Origin: Alistipes megaguti
Lineage (GTDB): Bacteria; Bacteroidota; Bacteroidia; Bacteroidales; Rikenellaceae
Assembly: GCF_900604385.1 (NCBI RefSeq)
Contig: NZ_LR027382.1
Span: forward strand, 2,085,001 to 2,149,000
Reading direction: 5' to 3'
Length of the DNA stretch: 64,000 nucleotides
Shown: one piece after another, positions 16,399-24,265 of the stretch
How the letters are laid out: each line of letters begins with the position of its first letter
Numbering within the stretch: position 1 is the first letter of the stretch
Notes under the pieces: model-generated
Database searches by the model: none
Seen by the model: only the letters and a program-made list of their open reading frames with translations
Told to the model about the DNA's origin: nothing
Made by a program: the position numbers and the translations under genes

Positions 16399-18453
16399 CT
16401 ATTCGGCAAGCTTGTACTTCCCGTCTTTCATCTCTTGGAAAGTGGGGTTGTAACCACATTCTTTGACAGACCATTGAGATTCTCCTGTTAGAACATTGTT
16501 TTCAAACAGGTATTTGAAAGAACTGAAATCAGTAACATCTCCTTGCCCGCTTATACTAATCCCTTTTGCTGATTTGAGACCTGAAAAATCAATGGACAAA
16601 ATACCATTAGAACCAAAATCAGAATACGGGCATGTTATTGAAAGATTTTCGGATATTGATTCTACGTTAGGATAAGATACTTTATCTACTTCCATATCAA
16701 ACATAAAAGAAGATGTTGCAATATCAAACTTCCCATTTATCGTTTTTAATTTGGGACATAGAATATTAGTAGCCTCAATCTCAAACTTAATTTGTGCATC
16801 AGCTCCATCCGTTCCAATGCTTTCCAGATTGGTAAACTCAATATCATTCTTAAGGTTGTAAGTCGTAACTGAACATGAACCGAGAATTTTTTTCAATAAC
16901 GGGAAGGTAATATTATTTGCATTCCTATTTGTCCCTAATGTTAAGGTCCCTCCAATTTCCTGCAATTTAGGAAATTCGATTTCCGCCGCCGTATTAACAC
17001 TTCCCGAATTCAATGCAATAGTCATATCTCCTGCCACACGAATAAATGGCATAACAAATTCTTTTACATAAAAATAATCTATGCATTGGAAGTCACCCTG
17101 TATATTTGAGATTCCTTCCAACGTAAATTCTGTCAATCGACAATCTTTAGGAAGTAGAAAAAGGCTACCGTTAAATGTTTCCGATCCTACGATTTTATTT
17201 AGTTGCTTACATTGTAGGGTAAGTGTATTTCCGTTAAAATTTATCTGGGACAAATCCAGTTCTTCTATGAGCAGATTAGTTAAAGTCATATCACCGAGTA
17301 CATCTTTCAAAGAAGCTATATTGAGTTTATTGACTTTATTCGCATCCACACTGGTCTCTCCGCAGGAAATAAGACCGGGAAGTTCAACAATGGAAATTTC
17401 TTTGCAATTTTTTATAGTTAGTCCTCCAACCGAATGTAATTCGGTCATTGCAAGACTTCCGATGGAGGACATATCGGAGAATGAGGCAGTACCGGCCACA
17501 CTTTCCAATGCCGGTAGATAAATTCCTTGCAGTTTGGGAAAATATTGGATTGTAAGTTCATTCCCGACCTGTTTGAGCGCTGAGAAAACAATGGCTTCGG
17601 TTGTCGCTGATTCTTTTTGTGCTACCGAACCTTTGACAATTAAGGAAGCTCCGACAGATTCAACGGCATTTGCATCCAAATCAAGTAAAGCATCGGAAGT
17701 TATATACATATCCTCACCAATGAACTCGACTTTGGGTATAGATATTTTTTCAATGACAGAACTGTTAACGACAAAATCACCGGTCACTCCAAGCAAAGAG
17801 GGCAGATTAACCGTTTTGAGCATTATGTTTTTACTGGCAGAAGTTGTCGAACCTAATTTGAAACTTCCGAGTTGTTCCAGATTATCCAACCCGGTCAAAT
17901 CCGTTCCTTTGTAAGACGGATTGATGACAAGGGAGTTACTGATTTGTTTCAGGTTGGCAAGTCCGTCCAGATTGGTGATTTCTTCTCCGTCTGCCGTTCC
18001 GATGGTCAGGCTGCCTTCGATTTTGTTTATTCCTGTCTTTGCAAAATTATCAACCTCGGCTTGCGTGGCAAGTACTACGCTGCCGCTCTGTTCGATGTCT
18101 GTATATTGATAAGTATAGGAATATACTTTGCTATCCTGCATTTTGGAGGTAACTACGAATTTCCATTCATTCTCCCAATCCTCTATGGTCGATGGATTCG
18201 GGTTAATAGAGGCTCCCTCGCAAAGGGCATACTCTACGGTAGCCCCTTTCAGACTGGTATTATAAGGTATCTCAACTGTAATCTTGTCCCCGACTATCAT
18301 GGCTTGATAGGTAATGCCATCTACAGTTAGAGCAAACTCGGAGATGAAGTGATCCTTGCCGTCTATTCCGCTTACTTCAGGGTCGTCATCACTACATGCA
18401 GCAAGGCAGAGCGTAGCGAAACAGAATAGGATGAAATGATATATTTTGTTCAT
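16399..18453 (-). CDS. LRR-like surface lipoprotein in the B12 operon
   Basis: 684 residues. Lipobox CLAAC (Cys20) followed by Ser-Asp-Asp-Asp, an export signal for Bacteroidetes surface lipoproteins. Residues about 30-115 form a beta-rich domain. From about 135 to 660 there are irregular repeats of 20-25 residues (ITNLDGLANLKQISNSLVI, LTGLDNLEQLGSFKLG, LPSLLGVTGDFVV) typical of leucine-rich or receptor-L-like solenoids. Its exact role is unknown. Being under the cobalamin riboswitch suggests corrinoid capture or holding of a B12-binding partner. The coding sequence is clearly more AT-rich than btuG to btuD. It starts nine bases after the PKD gene. Confidence 0.75.
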   Translation of the reverse strand: MNKIYHFILFCFATLCLAACSDDDPEVSGIDGKDHFISEFALTVDGITYQAMIVGDKITVEIPYNTSLKGATVEYALCEGASINPNPSTIEDWENEWKFVVTSKMQDSKVYSYTYQYTDIEQSGSVVLATQAEVDNFAKTGINKIEGSLTIGTADGEEITNLDGLANLKQISNSLVINPSYKGTDLTGLDNLEQLGSFKLGSTTSASKNIMLKTVNLPSLLGVTGDFVVNSSVIEKISIPKVEFIGEDMYITSDALLDLDANAVESVGASLIVKGSVAQKESATTEAIVFSALKQVGNELTIQYFPKLQGIYLPALESVAGTASFSDMSSIGSLAMTELHSVGGLTIKNCKEISIVELPGLISCGETSVDANKVNKLNIASLKDVLGDMTLTNLLIEELDLSQINFNGNTLTLQCKQLNKIVGSETFNGSLFLLPKDCRLTEFTLEGISNIQGDFQCIDYFYVKEFVMPFIRVAGDMTIALNSGSVNTAAEIEFPKLQEIGGTLTLGTNRNANNITFPLLKKILGSCSVTTYNLKNDIEFTNLESIGTDGADAQIKFEIEATNILCPKLKTINGKFDIATSSFMFDMEVDKVSYPNVESISENLSITCPYSDFGSNGILSIDFSGLKSAKGISISGQGDVTDFSSFKYLFENNVLTGESQWSVKECGYNPTFQEMKDGKYKLAE

Positions 18454-18461
18454 AATGAATT

Positions 18462-20237
18462 TTATTTGTCGTTATTGTTGTTTTCATCACAGAACTTGAA
18501 AACTTCCGTGGAATTTTCCCCTAACCATCCGGCTTTTACATTGACTCCGGTCTGCACCTTGATAAAGTCGATATGGGAAAGGTTTGCAGACGTGCCGTCG
18601 ATATTGAGCGCATCGGAAATCTTAAAATAGTTTCCAAGTGCTCCCGCGTTAGGATTGTCTTTATTGGGCATATCATCACCAATATTATCGGCATATCCCC
18701 ACCCGAACGGATTATTGGACCACATGCCTGTCGACGGGCTTTGTTCGGTACGTGCTTTCAGGCATGTGCCGTATAACGTATAGGAATCCTCTTCAATCCA
18801 CAAAGGATAATAAAACTCTTGCGGGTGATAGTTGCCGAGACGGTCAATCGCCCCTTTATTTCCCTTGTTGTCTTGCCATTGGGTGTCCATGTTGGGACCG
18901 GGACGGAAATAAGTTACGGCATAGTCCTGAATGGTTTCGGGTTTTCCATATTCAGAACCCTTCAGTTCATACCATTCATCGTTGGGCAAGCCGTCTCCAT
19001 TGACATCTTGCATTACCCATACAATGCCCGGTTCATTTGACGAATCAAAGGCATTTCCTTTGATGGAAAAATCATAACCGCCTTTGTTTTCGATACTGTG
19101 GTCGAATCCTACTACAATATATCCTCCCCAACCTCCGAGAGAAACATATTGTTCATTATCAAGACGTTTTTGTGCGTAAGCACAGGCTGCTTCGTGCGTG
19201 CTTTCCCCATTGAAACCTGCTGTATTCGTTTCGTTTACAAATTGTCCCGGAGCCGGAACAAATTCATATACTTTATTGCTGTAAATGGAATTTCCGGCAG
19301 CAAAAGGTCTTTTTCCGGCCGCTTCACAACATTTCACCGGAATATTGACACTGACTTCATCGACACCGGAGACCGAAATATTACGGGTGAGCACTGCTTT
19401 TGTATCTTGATTGTCGTATTTCACAGTAAAGGTAAGCGTGTGTTCTCCGGTTTTAGCGGGTTTGAAACCGTAAACCAAAGAATTGGCTCCCTCAATCGGT
19501 TGCCCGTCCAAACTCCATTGATAAGAAGGCTCGGCACTTATTGATACAAAGGGGCGGACAAACAAAGTACGTCCTAATTCTACGTATTTGGTATTATTCT
19601 CGGTAAAATATAAAGATGACGGAACTACGATTTCAATCGGAAGTTTATCGACAACCTCAATAGAAACTGTCTTCTTTGATTGTCCGTCTTCATTTGTTAC
19701 GGTTAAGGTCAGTTCATAAGTTCCCAACTCATCTTGCTTGAATGTATAAGTATTTTCCGTTCCGACTTCGTTTCCGTTAAGAGTCCACAAATAAGTAGCT
19801 CCTTCTGCATTTTGAATGTCGGGTGTAAGGATATACTCACGTCCTGCGACAACTTTAAGCCCTATAGAGGGGGTTACCAATGAAATAACGGGCGGAGCCA
19901 ATTCATTGACATCCACACGAATTTCTTCCTCTGTGCTGGCATCCCTCGTATCCACACGCAGGGTAACGTAATACGAACCGCATTCGTTGAAAATGTATTT
20001 CAATTGAGGCTCGTCGGAAATGATACGACCGTTGCATTTCCATGAATAAACGGCGTAATCGACATTCTGATAGGTCGGCTCAATAACGACCTCTTTTCCT
20101 ATCTTTACAACGTAGATTCCGTCCTCGCTATCCAACTCAATGACAGGAGGCAATATCACGTCCTGCGATATTTCTTCGTCTTTGTTGCATGCAAATAGAA
20201 ATATCGTCAAGGAGAATAAAAGCAAATACTTCTTCAT
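18462..20237 (-). CDS. PKD-domain surface lipoprotein in the B12 operon
   Basis: 591 residues from the ATG at 20237 (an upstream in-frame start would run into the hairpin region). Lipobox FLFAC (Cys17). Three PKD/Ig-like domains follow at about 35-110, 115-200 and 205-300 (YSWKCNGRIISDEPQL, YLWTLNGNEVGTENTYTF, YQWSLDGQPIEGANSLVYGF). A C-terminal domain from about 330 contains GGWGGYIVVGFDHSIENKGG and DVNGDGLPNDEWYELKG, a calcium-site-like loop. Such proteins are seen in Bacteroidetes B12 loci, but their activity is not established. It lies downstream of a terminator-like hairpin after btuH. Confidence 0.75.
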   Translation of the reverse strand: MKKYLLLFSLTIFLFACNKDEEISQDVILPPVIELDSEDGIYVVKIGKEVVIEPTYQNVDYAVYSWKCNGRIISDEPQLKYIFNECGSYYVTLRVDTRDASTEEEIRVDVNELAPPVISLVTPSIGLKVVAGREYILTPDIQNAEGATYLWTLNGNEVGTENTYTFKQDELGTYELTLTVTNEDGQSKKTVSIEVVDKLPIEIVVPSSLYFTENNTKYVELGRTLFVRPFVSISAEPSYQWSLDGQPIEGANSLVYGFKPAKTGEHTLTFTVKYDNQDTKAVLTRNISVSGVDEVSVNIPVKCCEAAGKRPFAAGNSIYSNKVYEFVPAPGQFVNETNTAGFNGESTHEAACAYAQKRLDNEQYVSLGGWGGYIVVGFDHSIENKGGYDFSIKGNAFDSSNEPGIVWVMQDVNGDGLPNDEWYELKGSEYGKPETIQDYAVTYFRPGPNMDTQWQDNKGNKGAIDRLGNYHPQEFYYPLWIEEDSYTLYGTCLKARTEQSPSTGMWSNNPFGWGYADNIGDDMPNKDNPNAGALGNYFKISDALNIDGTSANLSHIDFIKVQTGVNVKAGWLGENSTEVFKFCDENNNNDK

Positions 20238-20313
20238 TATATTTATAATTTTAATGCTGAAATTCCCTTGAAGAAAGTATTTGATTCCAATCTCCATTGG
20301 GATATAATAAAAA

Positions 20314-20355
20314 GGGGCAAATACTTTGCACTTGCCGTTAAAAAGCATTTGCCCC
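20314..20355 (-). terminator. Terminator-like hairpin between btuH and the PKD gene
   Basis: On the minus strand GGGGCAAAT (20355-20347) pairs perfectly with ATTTGCCCC (20322-20314), followed by TTTTTATTATA. It starts ten bases after the btuH stop. As the downstream genes have no obvious promoter, it probably acts as a partial terminator that makes btuH the most abundant product. Confidence 0.65.
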
Positions 20356-20364
20356 AAATTCATG

Positions 20365-21333
20365 TTATTCGTTTACGGTTACATCAATATCGTCTATAGC
20401 AACGTAAGCAGGAGTGTTCAATCCGTATGCGCTTGAATCGCTTCCTTCGAAATTGATAGCTACAGTACATACGCTGTCACCTAAACCGCTTAAATCCACT
20501 TGATTCCATCCGGTACGGATTTTATTGGTCAAACCTGATTCTGCATCTTTACTGGAATCGAAGTTTGCCAAATAGTATTCTACTTCCTTACCTGTAGGTT
20601 TACCCGTCGCATCCAACGCAACAAATACCACCTTAAACCATCCTTTTTGTGCCGACAAAGAGCCTTGTGTAAACGAGTTGCCATCCTTCATGACTAAGTA
20701 GGTATAAGTCGTATTACAAACCCATACGCTGTTGAATTTACCATATTTCGGTGTACCCTTGACAGGAGTGTTTGTGGTAACGACTCTGTAGCCGGTTGCA
20801 TCGGTCAGGTAAATCTTCGCACATTTGTCATAGGTTGCTTGTGAATCATTGTATGAATCGCTATAACCGAAAGCTACAGCAAAATTTTTACCGCTATGAC
20901 CGCCGTTGGGCCAGTACACGCTACATTGGTTTTGATAATCCCCCTGTGTCAGATTATGGAAATTAGAGATGGCAAAACCACCATTCCAAAATTCATATTC
21001 CCAAGGCTGTCCGCTTACCCATTCTTGTTCCAAATAGTTAATCGGGAACTGAATGTACGTACCGGTTTGCCCGATTTGAGTGATGTAGCCGGTCGTTACC
21101 TGCTTGCCGTTGGCCGTGGCAGAATAGAGATTGTTTCCATACTGGTCAGAAGCCATTACGCTGGAAGGTACGTTATCAAAATCGATAAGCGCATTGGTAG
21201 AACTTATCGCGCGGGTTTGAATCGCACTCTCCTCATACGGAGCAAGGAAGTCATCGTCGGATGAACATCCCGTGAACACTGCGGCGGCCATTGCTACAAC
21301 AGCCATTGCCAAGAATCTAAAATTCTTTTTCAT
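20365..21333 (-). CDS. btuH: DUF4465 cobalamin-binding lipoprotein (BtuH-like)
   Basis: 322 residues. Lipobox FTGC (Cys23) followed by Ser-Ser-Asp-Asp-Asp. The mature part is a DUF4465 jelly-roll-like domain: WEYEFWNGGFAISNFHNLTQ, GKNFAVAFGYSDSYN, and the final GLNTPAYVAIDDIDVTVN. DUF4465 proteins of gut Bacteroidetes (BtuH) bind vitamin B12 at the cell surface. It is the first gene after the cobalamin riboswitch and is followed by a terminator-like hairpin, so it may be expressed above the rest of the operon. Confidence 0.85.
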   Translation of the reverse strand: MKKNFRFLAMAVVAMAAAVFTGCSSDDDFLAPYEESAIQTRAISSTNALIDFDNVPSSVMASDQYGNNLYSATANGKQVTTGYITQIGQTGTYIQFPINYLEQEWVSGQPWEYEFWNGGFAISNFHNLTQGDYQNQCSVYWPNGGHSGKNFAVAFGYSDSYNDSQATYDKCAKIYLTDATGYRVVTTNTPVKGTPKYGKFNSVWVCNTTYTYLVMKDGNSFTQGSLSAQKGWFKVVFVALDATGKPTGKEVEYYLANFDSSKDAESGLTNKIRTGWNQVDLSGLGDSVCTVAINFEGSDSSAYGLNTPAYVAIDDIDVTVNE

Positions 21334-21372
21334 AACTTAATTATTAAAAGTTAAACAAAAAGTTTAAACACA

Positions 21373-21407
21373 CATTCGTTTTTATTGCGACAGATTTGCA
21401 ACGAATG
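21373..21407 (-). promoter_or_regulatory. Leader hairpin between riboswitch and btuH
   Basis: On the minus strand CATTCGTT (21407-21400) pairs with AACGAATG (21380-21373), then TGTGTTTAAACTTTTTG. It lies between the aptamer and the btuH start and could be part of the expression platform. Confidence 0.45.
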
Positions 21408-21489
21408 AGAAATCGGTTATCAAAAAGAATATAGGTGCCTGTGGACGAGCCTCTGTTCATTTTAATCTAATGCCAATTATCCCGTGGTC

Positions 21490-21655
21490 ACTAAATCTAT
21501 CTCATCAAGCAGGTCTTCTGGCTCATCCCGCTTATCGCGCCTTCCCAGCTTTCACCAGTGGCAAAGAGTGCGATAAACTTTAATAGGACTTACAGCTGCG
21601 AGTACAGCTCCGGATTTTCACCGGGATTCCCTTTTAATTCCGTTCGACGCTTCGA
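21490..21655 (-). ncRNA. Cobalamin (adenosylcobalamin) riboswitch
   Basis: Read on the minus strand the aptamer landmarks are in order: AAAAGGGAATCCCGGTGAAA with TCCGGAGCTG, GCAGCTGTAA, then GCCACTGGTGAAAGCTGGGA AGGCG, and the B12 box AGCCAGAAGACCTGC (from 21523). The leader runs about 150 bases further to btuH. When cobalamin is abundant the riboswitch should lower expression of the whole uptake operon. A -7 box lies directly upstream at 21681-21674. Confidence 0.93.
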
Positions 21656-21673
21656 TTGGAAACTTGACTGGTG

Positions 21674-21681
21674 CAAAGTTA
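21674..21681 (-). promoter_or_regulatory. -7 box of the B12 operon
   Basis: TAACTTTG on the minus strand fits TAnnTTTG and puts transcription start near 21667, just before the aptamer. No clear -33 TTTG is seen. Confidence 0.55.
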
Positions 21682-21689
21682 ATGGTTAT

Positions 21690-22197
21690 TTTTTAATCTT
21701 GTTTCTTTTTCTGTGATTTTTATTTCAAGAAAGGATTATTTTATGGCGCGAATTGTATTTTCATGTTAATCAAGCATTTATAACAACCACGAATAGTCTT
21801 TTCCCCTTATGAATAATAGCGTTTCTCAATTATGGTCTCTTTTCATCTCACGTCGGCAATTCTCTTCGGAGAGATTTTATATGCAAAGGTACAGCGTGCG
21901 TCTGGTCGTCAAGTATCGCTTTCACTAACGGTTCCCGGATATTCTTCACGGCAGCCTTCCACAAATCGAAGATTGACTTTCACTCCCCACCTCGTTGCAG
22001 GGCATAGTCGGACGAGCCTGACTGTGCTCTTACATTGGGCGGTTGGGTATTCCGTTTCATCCCGTACACTGTTTACTTGCCTTATCCGTCCTTTTCCCGC
22101 TGTCAGTCCTGCATAAAAATCATTCCCCGACGAGAAGCCAAAAGAGTTTCAAGAAAAGGAAAAAAAGAAAATATTTGACAATCTAAAATTTACAATT
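21690..22197. promoter_or_regulatory. Intergenic leader module A
   Basis: About 500 bases without a gene. It contains a minus-strand -7 box TACCTTTG (21891-21884) that could drive a second, longer transcript into the riboswitch. Near the right end there is a hairpin GAAGCC...GTTTC followed by AAGAAAAGGAAAAAAAG, then the start of the gene at 22198. The same order recurs in front of five other gene sets. A short frame within (21832-22116) has no family resemblance and is treated as chance. Confidence 0.45.
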
Positions 22198-22679
22198 ATG
22201 CACAGCAGGATTTTTCAAATTTCAACGGAGCCGATAGACAAAGAAAACTATCTGAATGAGGACACACTCCAGCAAGGAGACGGGAGCTTCTATGACTATT
22301 GTTCAGAAATAGACGAGGAAGACCGTAAAGAGGATATTGCCAATTTGGTCAATCATGCCTTGCCCAAAGGAATGTTCGAGCTTATATCCGATGACACCAT
22401 GCGCTATAATGGTGGAATAGAGCAATGGAAAGAGGAGTATGTCGCCAATATCAAAAAAAGAGCGAATGCTCTTACGGCAGATAATATGTTGGAATGGGGT
22501 TCGACCTATTATCTCAAACAGGCAGTGGAAAATCCGTTGGATGTCGCCTATCATTTCTATTTGGATGGCGATGGCTGCAGTCTTTTGCCGAACAGTCCTT
22601 TACGTTTATGGAGTTTGTTTGTAGGCTTGAACCGGGAACGATACTCTACATCGGAGGAGTTGTTGATTACCACTTCTGA
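22198..22679 (+). pseudogene. Accessory gene with one-base deletion near 22574
   Basis: Intact product would be about 160 residues: MHSRIFQISTEPIDKENYLN ... ENPLDVAYHFYLDGDG then LQSFAEQSFTFMEFVCRLEP and GTILYIGGVVDYHF. The first part is in one frame; the second follows in another frame after 22574, where one base is missing. The restored stop (22677-22679) lies 18 bases before a strong terminator. The uncorrected frame instead runs through that terminator to 22821 with a cysteine-rich unnatural tail. This is an accessory protein family of Bacteroidales conjugative elements, function unknown. Confidence 0.7.
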
Positions 22680-22697
22680 TGTTTGTCCGAAACATTG

Positions 22698-22738
22698 GCA
22701 ACCACCCGCCTCAAAAGTGGGTGGTTGCTCTCTTTTTT
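22698..22738 (+). terminator. Strong terminator after the accessory gene at 22198
   Basis: GCAACCACCC (22698-22707) pairs perfectly with GGGTGGTTGC (22719-22728), followed by TCTCTTTTTT. Confidence 0.85.
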
Positions 22739-22739
22739 G

Positions 22740-23105
22740 CACAGGCTCCCCGGTTACTTTTATAAATATGCTCTGCAGAGCTTCCGCCACCGGTTTCACA
22801 GCCGGTATATTCCTGTTTTAAGGGTATAATCCCTTCACAGCCCCGACATACGCCGCAGGTCTGTTTTCGTGTGCAAAGGTACGGTGGACGAACATTGCCC
22901 AAGTACCGCTATCGCTACCTGAAATAAAATTTGACGACAACTTTCCGTAATCGGAGATGACGGTATTTCATAAAATTTCATTGCAGGTTCCTTGCTCATC
23001 GTTCTTGCATCCCCCCGTTTGTGACGCACATGAAAACAACCCCTTTGGGCGAAGTCAAAAGGCTTCAAGAAAAGGGAAATAAAAAAAACAATAAATCAAA
23101 AGACA
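22740..23105. promoter_or_regulatory. Intergenic leader module B
   Basis: A 366-base stretch without a gene. A minus-strand -7 box TACCTTTG lies at 22881-22874. Near the start of the next gene is a hairpin GAAG...CTTC directly followed by AAGAAAAGGGAAATAAAAAAA. The last 50 bases are close to the same part of module A. Confidence 0.45.
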
Positions 23106-23573
23106 ATGAGCAAGTACGATTTCATCAAGCAAGGCAACCTCCTTTTTTGGCACACTGCCGATAATGATATAGAATGTCGAATTATCTCAACTCCCGAAAA
23201 AGTGGATAGTGACAGCATCATCTTAATCTCAACAAGCTCTTCCGAGACAGAGGTTTTGGCATCGGAGTTATTACCTATTGGCTCATCAAGAAGCCACAAA
23301 GAGGAGTTTATGCGCTGGAAGAAAGAGCGTGAAGCCGAGGGCATGGAGTTTTTCAGCCGGTTGTCCGAAGTCATGGAAACAGACAGTGATTTGGCTGTAG
23401 GCGATATGGTGGCGTTTACAAACGACTACGGGGTGGTATTTGGCCCCAAAGAAGTATTAGCTTTCAGAAAACCTTGGAATGGCTATAGATGCGTATATAT
23501 CGACAGTGATGCTTATTGGTTTCCAGACCGTCCCGAACAACTCACCATACTCAGCAAAGGAGGTACAGAATGA
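23106..23573 (+). CDS. Hypothetical accessory protein
   Basis: 155 residues, cytoplasmic, no signal peptide. Contains SSSETEVLASELLPIGSS, a charged helix KEEFMRWKKEREAEGMEFFS and AVGDMVAFTNDYGVVFGPKE, which looks like a small beta-barrel segment. Not recognised. First of three closely packed genes with a leader of type B. Its stop overlaps the next ATG (ATGA). Confidence 0.65.
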   Translation: MSKYDFIKQGNLLFWHTADNDIECRIISTPEKVDSDSIILISTSSSETEVLASELLPIGSSRSHKEEFMRWKKEREAEGMEFFSRLSEVMETDSDLAVGDMVAFTNDYGVVFGPKEVLAFRKPWNGYRCVYIDSDAYWFPDRPEQLTILSKGGTE

Positions 23574-23824
23574 CAACAAACGACATACTCAAACGACTTT
23601 GCGGCAATATTGCCGCAGGTCGTTTCAACTGGCGAAAATACTGCACGCCGCAATCTTACTTCGGTTGGGAGATTTGCGTTACCCCTCTGCATTGCTCTTA
23701 CGGACAGATAGGCTACACCGTTCATTTCCCTTATACCAATATACCGGAAGTGGAATACGATTGGGAAATGGGCAAACTGACCATTGACGGCGAGAAATGG
23801 AAAAGTTATTTGCGGAACGAATAA
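23570..23824 (+). CDS. Small accessory protein, 84 residues
   Basis: Starts at 23570 (ATGA overlap with the previous stop). The sequence MTTNDILKRLCGNIAAGRFN is followed by an aromatic-rich beta region (WEICVTPLHCSYGQIGYTVH) and ends DGEKWKSYLRNE. No known domain. Coupled translation with the gene before it suggests they act together. Confidence 0.6.
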   Translation: MTTNDILKRLCGNIAAGRFNWRKYCTPQSYFGWEICVTPLHCSYGQIGYTVHFPYTNIPEVEYDWEMGKLTIDGEKWKSYLRNE

Positions 23825-23838
23825 TAATAAATATCAAT

Positions 23839-24213
23839 ATGGCACAGAATTTTTATACCAAATGGCAGGACGCTATACTTGCAGATGCAGGAGACTATGT
23901 TTCAAAAGAGTACCGCAGTTTCCAGACAGCATTGGTGCGTGAGATTTCCAAATATGCCGCAGCCGTTGGTGCAAAGGTGGCTTCCAATTCAAAAGGGCAT
24001 TATGACACCTCCTGCTTCATTGAGCGCAACGGCAAGTTCGTTTACATCAGCCACTCTTCCGGTCTGTCACGAATGGGCAGCGGCGTAAGAATTGAACTCG
24101 ATTCGTTTCTGATACGGACAGCTCAAAATGGAAAGGACTACCGAGGGGGATGTAACCAGTATTGCGACATAGCAAATTTACAGTCTATGATAGACGGTTT
24201 GTTGGGGAAATAA
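23839..24213 (+). CDS. Small accessory protein, 124 residues
   Basis: Starts at the ATG at 23839, 15 bases after the previous stop. MAQNFYTKWQDAILADAGDY is followed by an alpha/beta pattern (ISKYAAAVGAKVASNSKGHYD, FVYISHSSGLSRMG) and ends LQSMIDGLLGK. Function unknown. The gene ends eight bases before a terminator shared with the convergent ardC-like gene. Confidence 0.65.
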   Translation: MAQNFYTKWQDAILADAGDYVSKEYRSFQTALVREISKYAAAVGAKVASNSKGHYDTSCFIERNGKFVYISHSSGLSRMGSGVRIELDSFLIRTAQNGKDYRGGCNQYCDIANLQSMIDGLLGK

Positions 24214-24221
24214 ACTGCAAA

Positions 24222-24256
24222 AAAGATGCGGAGCCAACCAGTTCCGCATCTTTTTC
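24222..24256. terminator. Bidirectional terminator
   Basis: AAAGATGCGGA (24222-24232) pairs perfectly with TCCGCATCTTT (24243-24253), flanked by A-rich sequence on the left and TTTTT on the right. It serves both the forward accessory genes and the long reverse operon that ends at 24266. Confidence 0.85.
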
Positions 24257-24265
24257 TTTCCATCC

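Noticed and set aside
22680..22821. Extension of the accessory protein past the terminator
   Set aside because: Reads through a perfect hairpin with T-run; the natural ending is in another frame.
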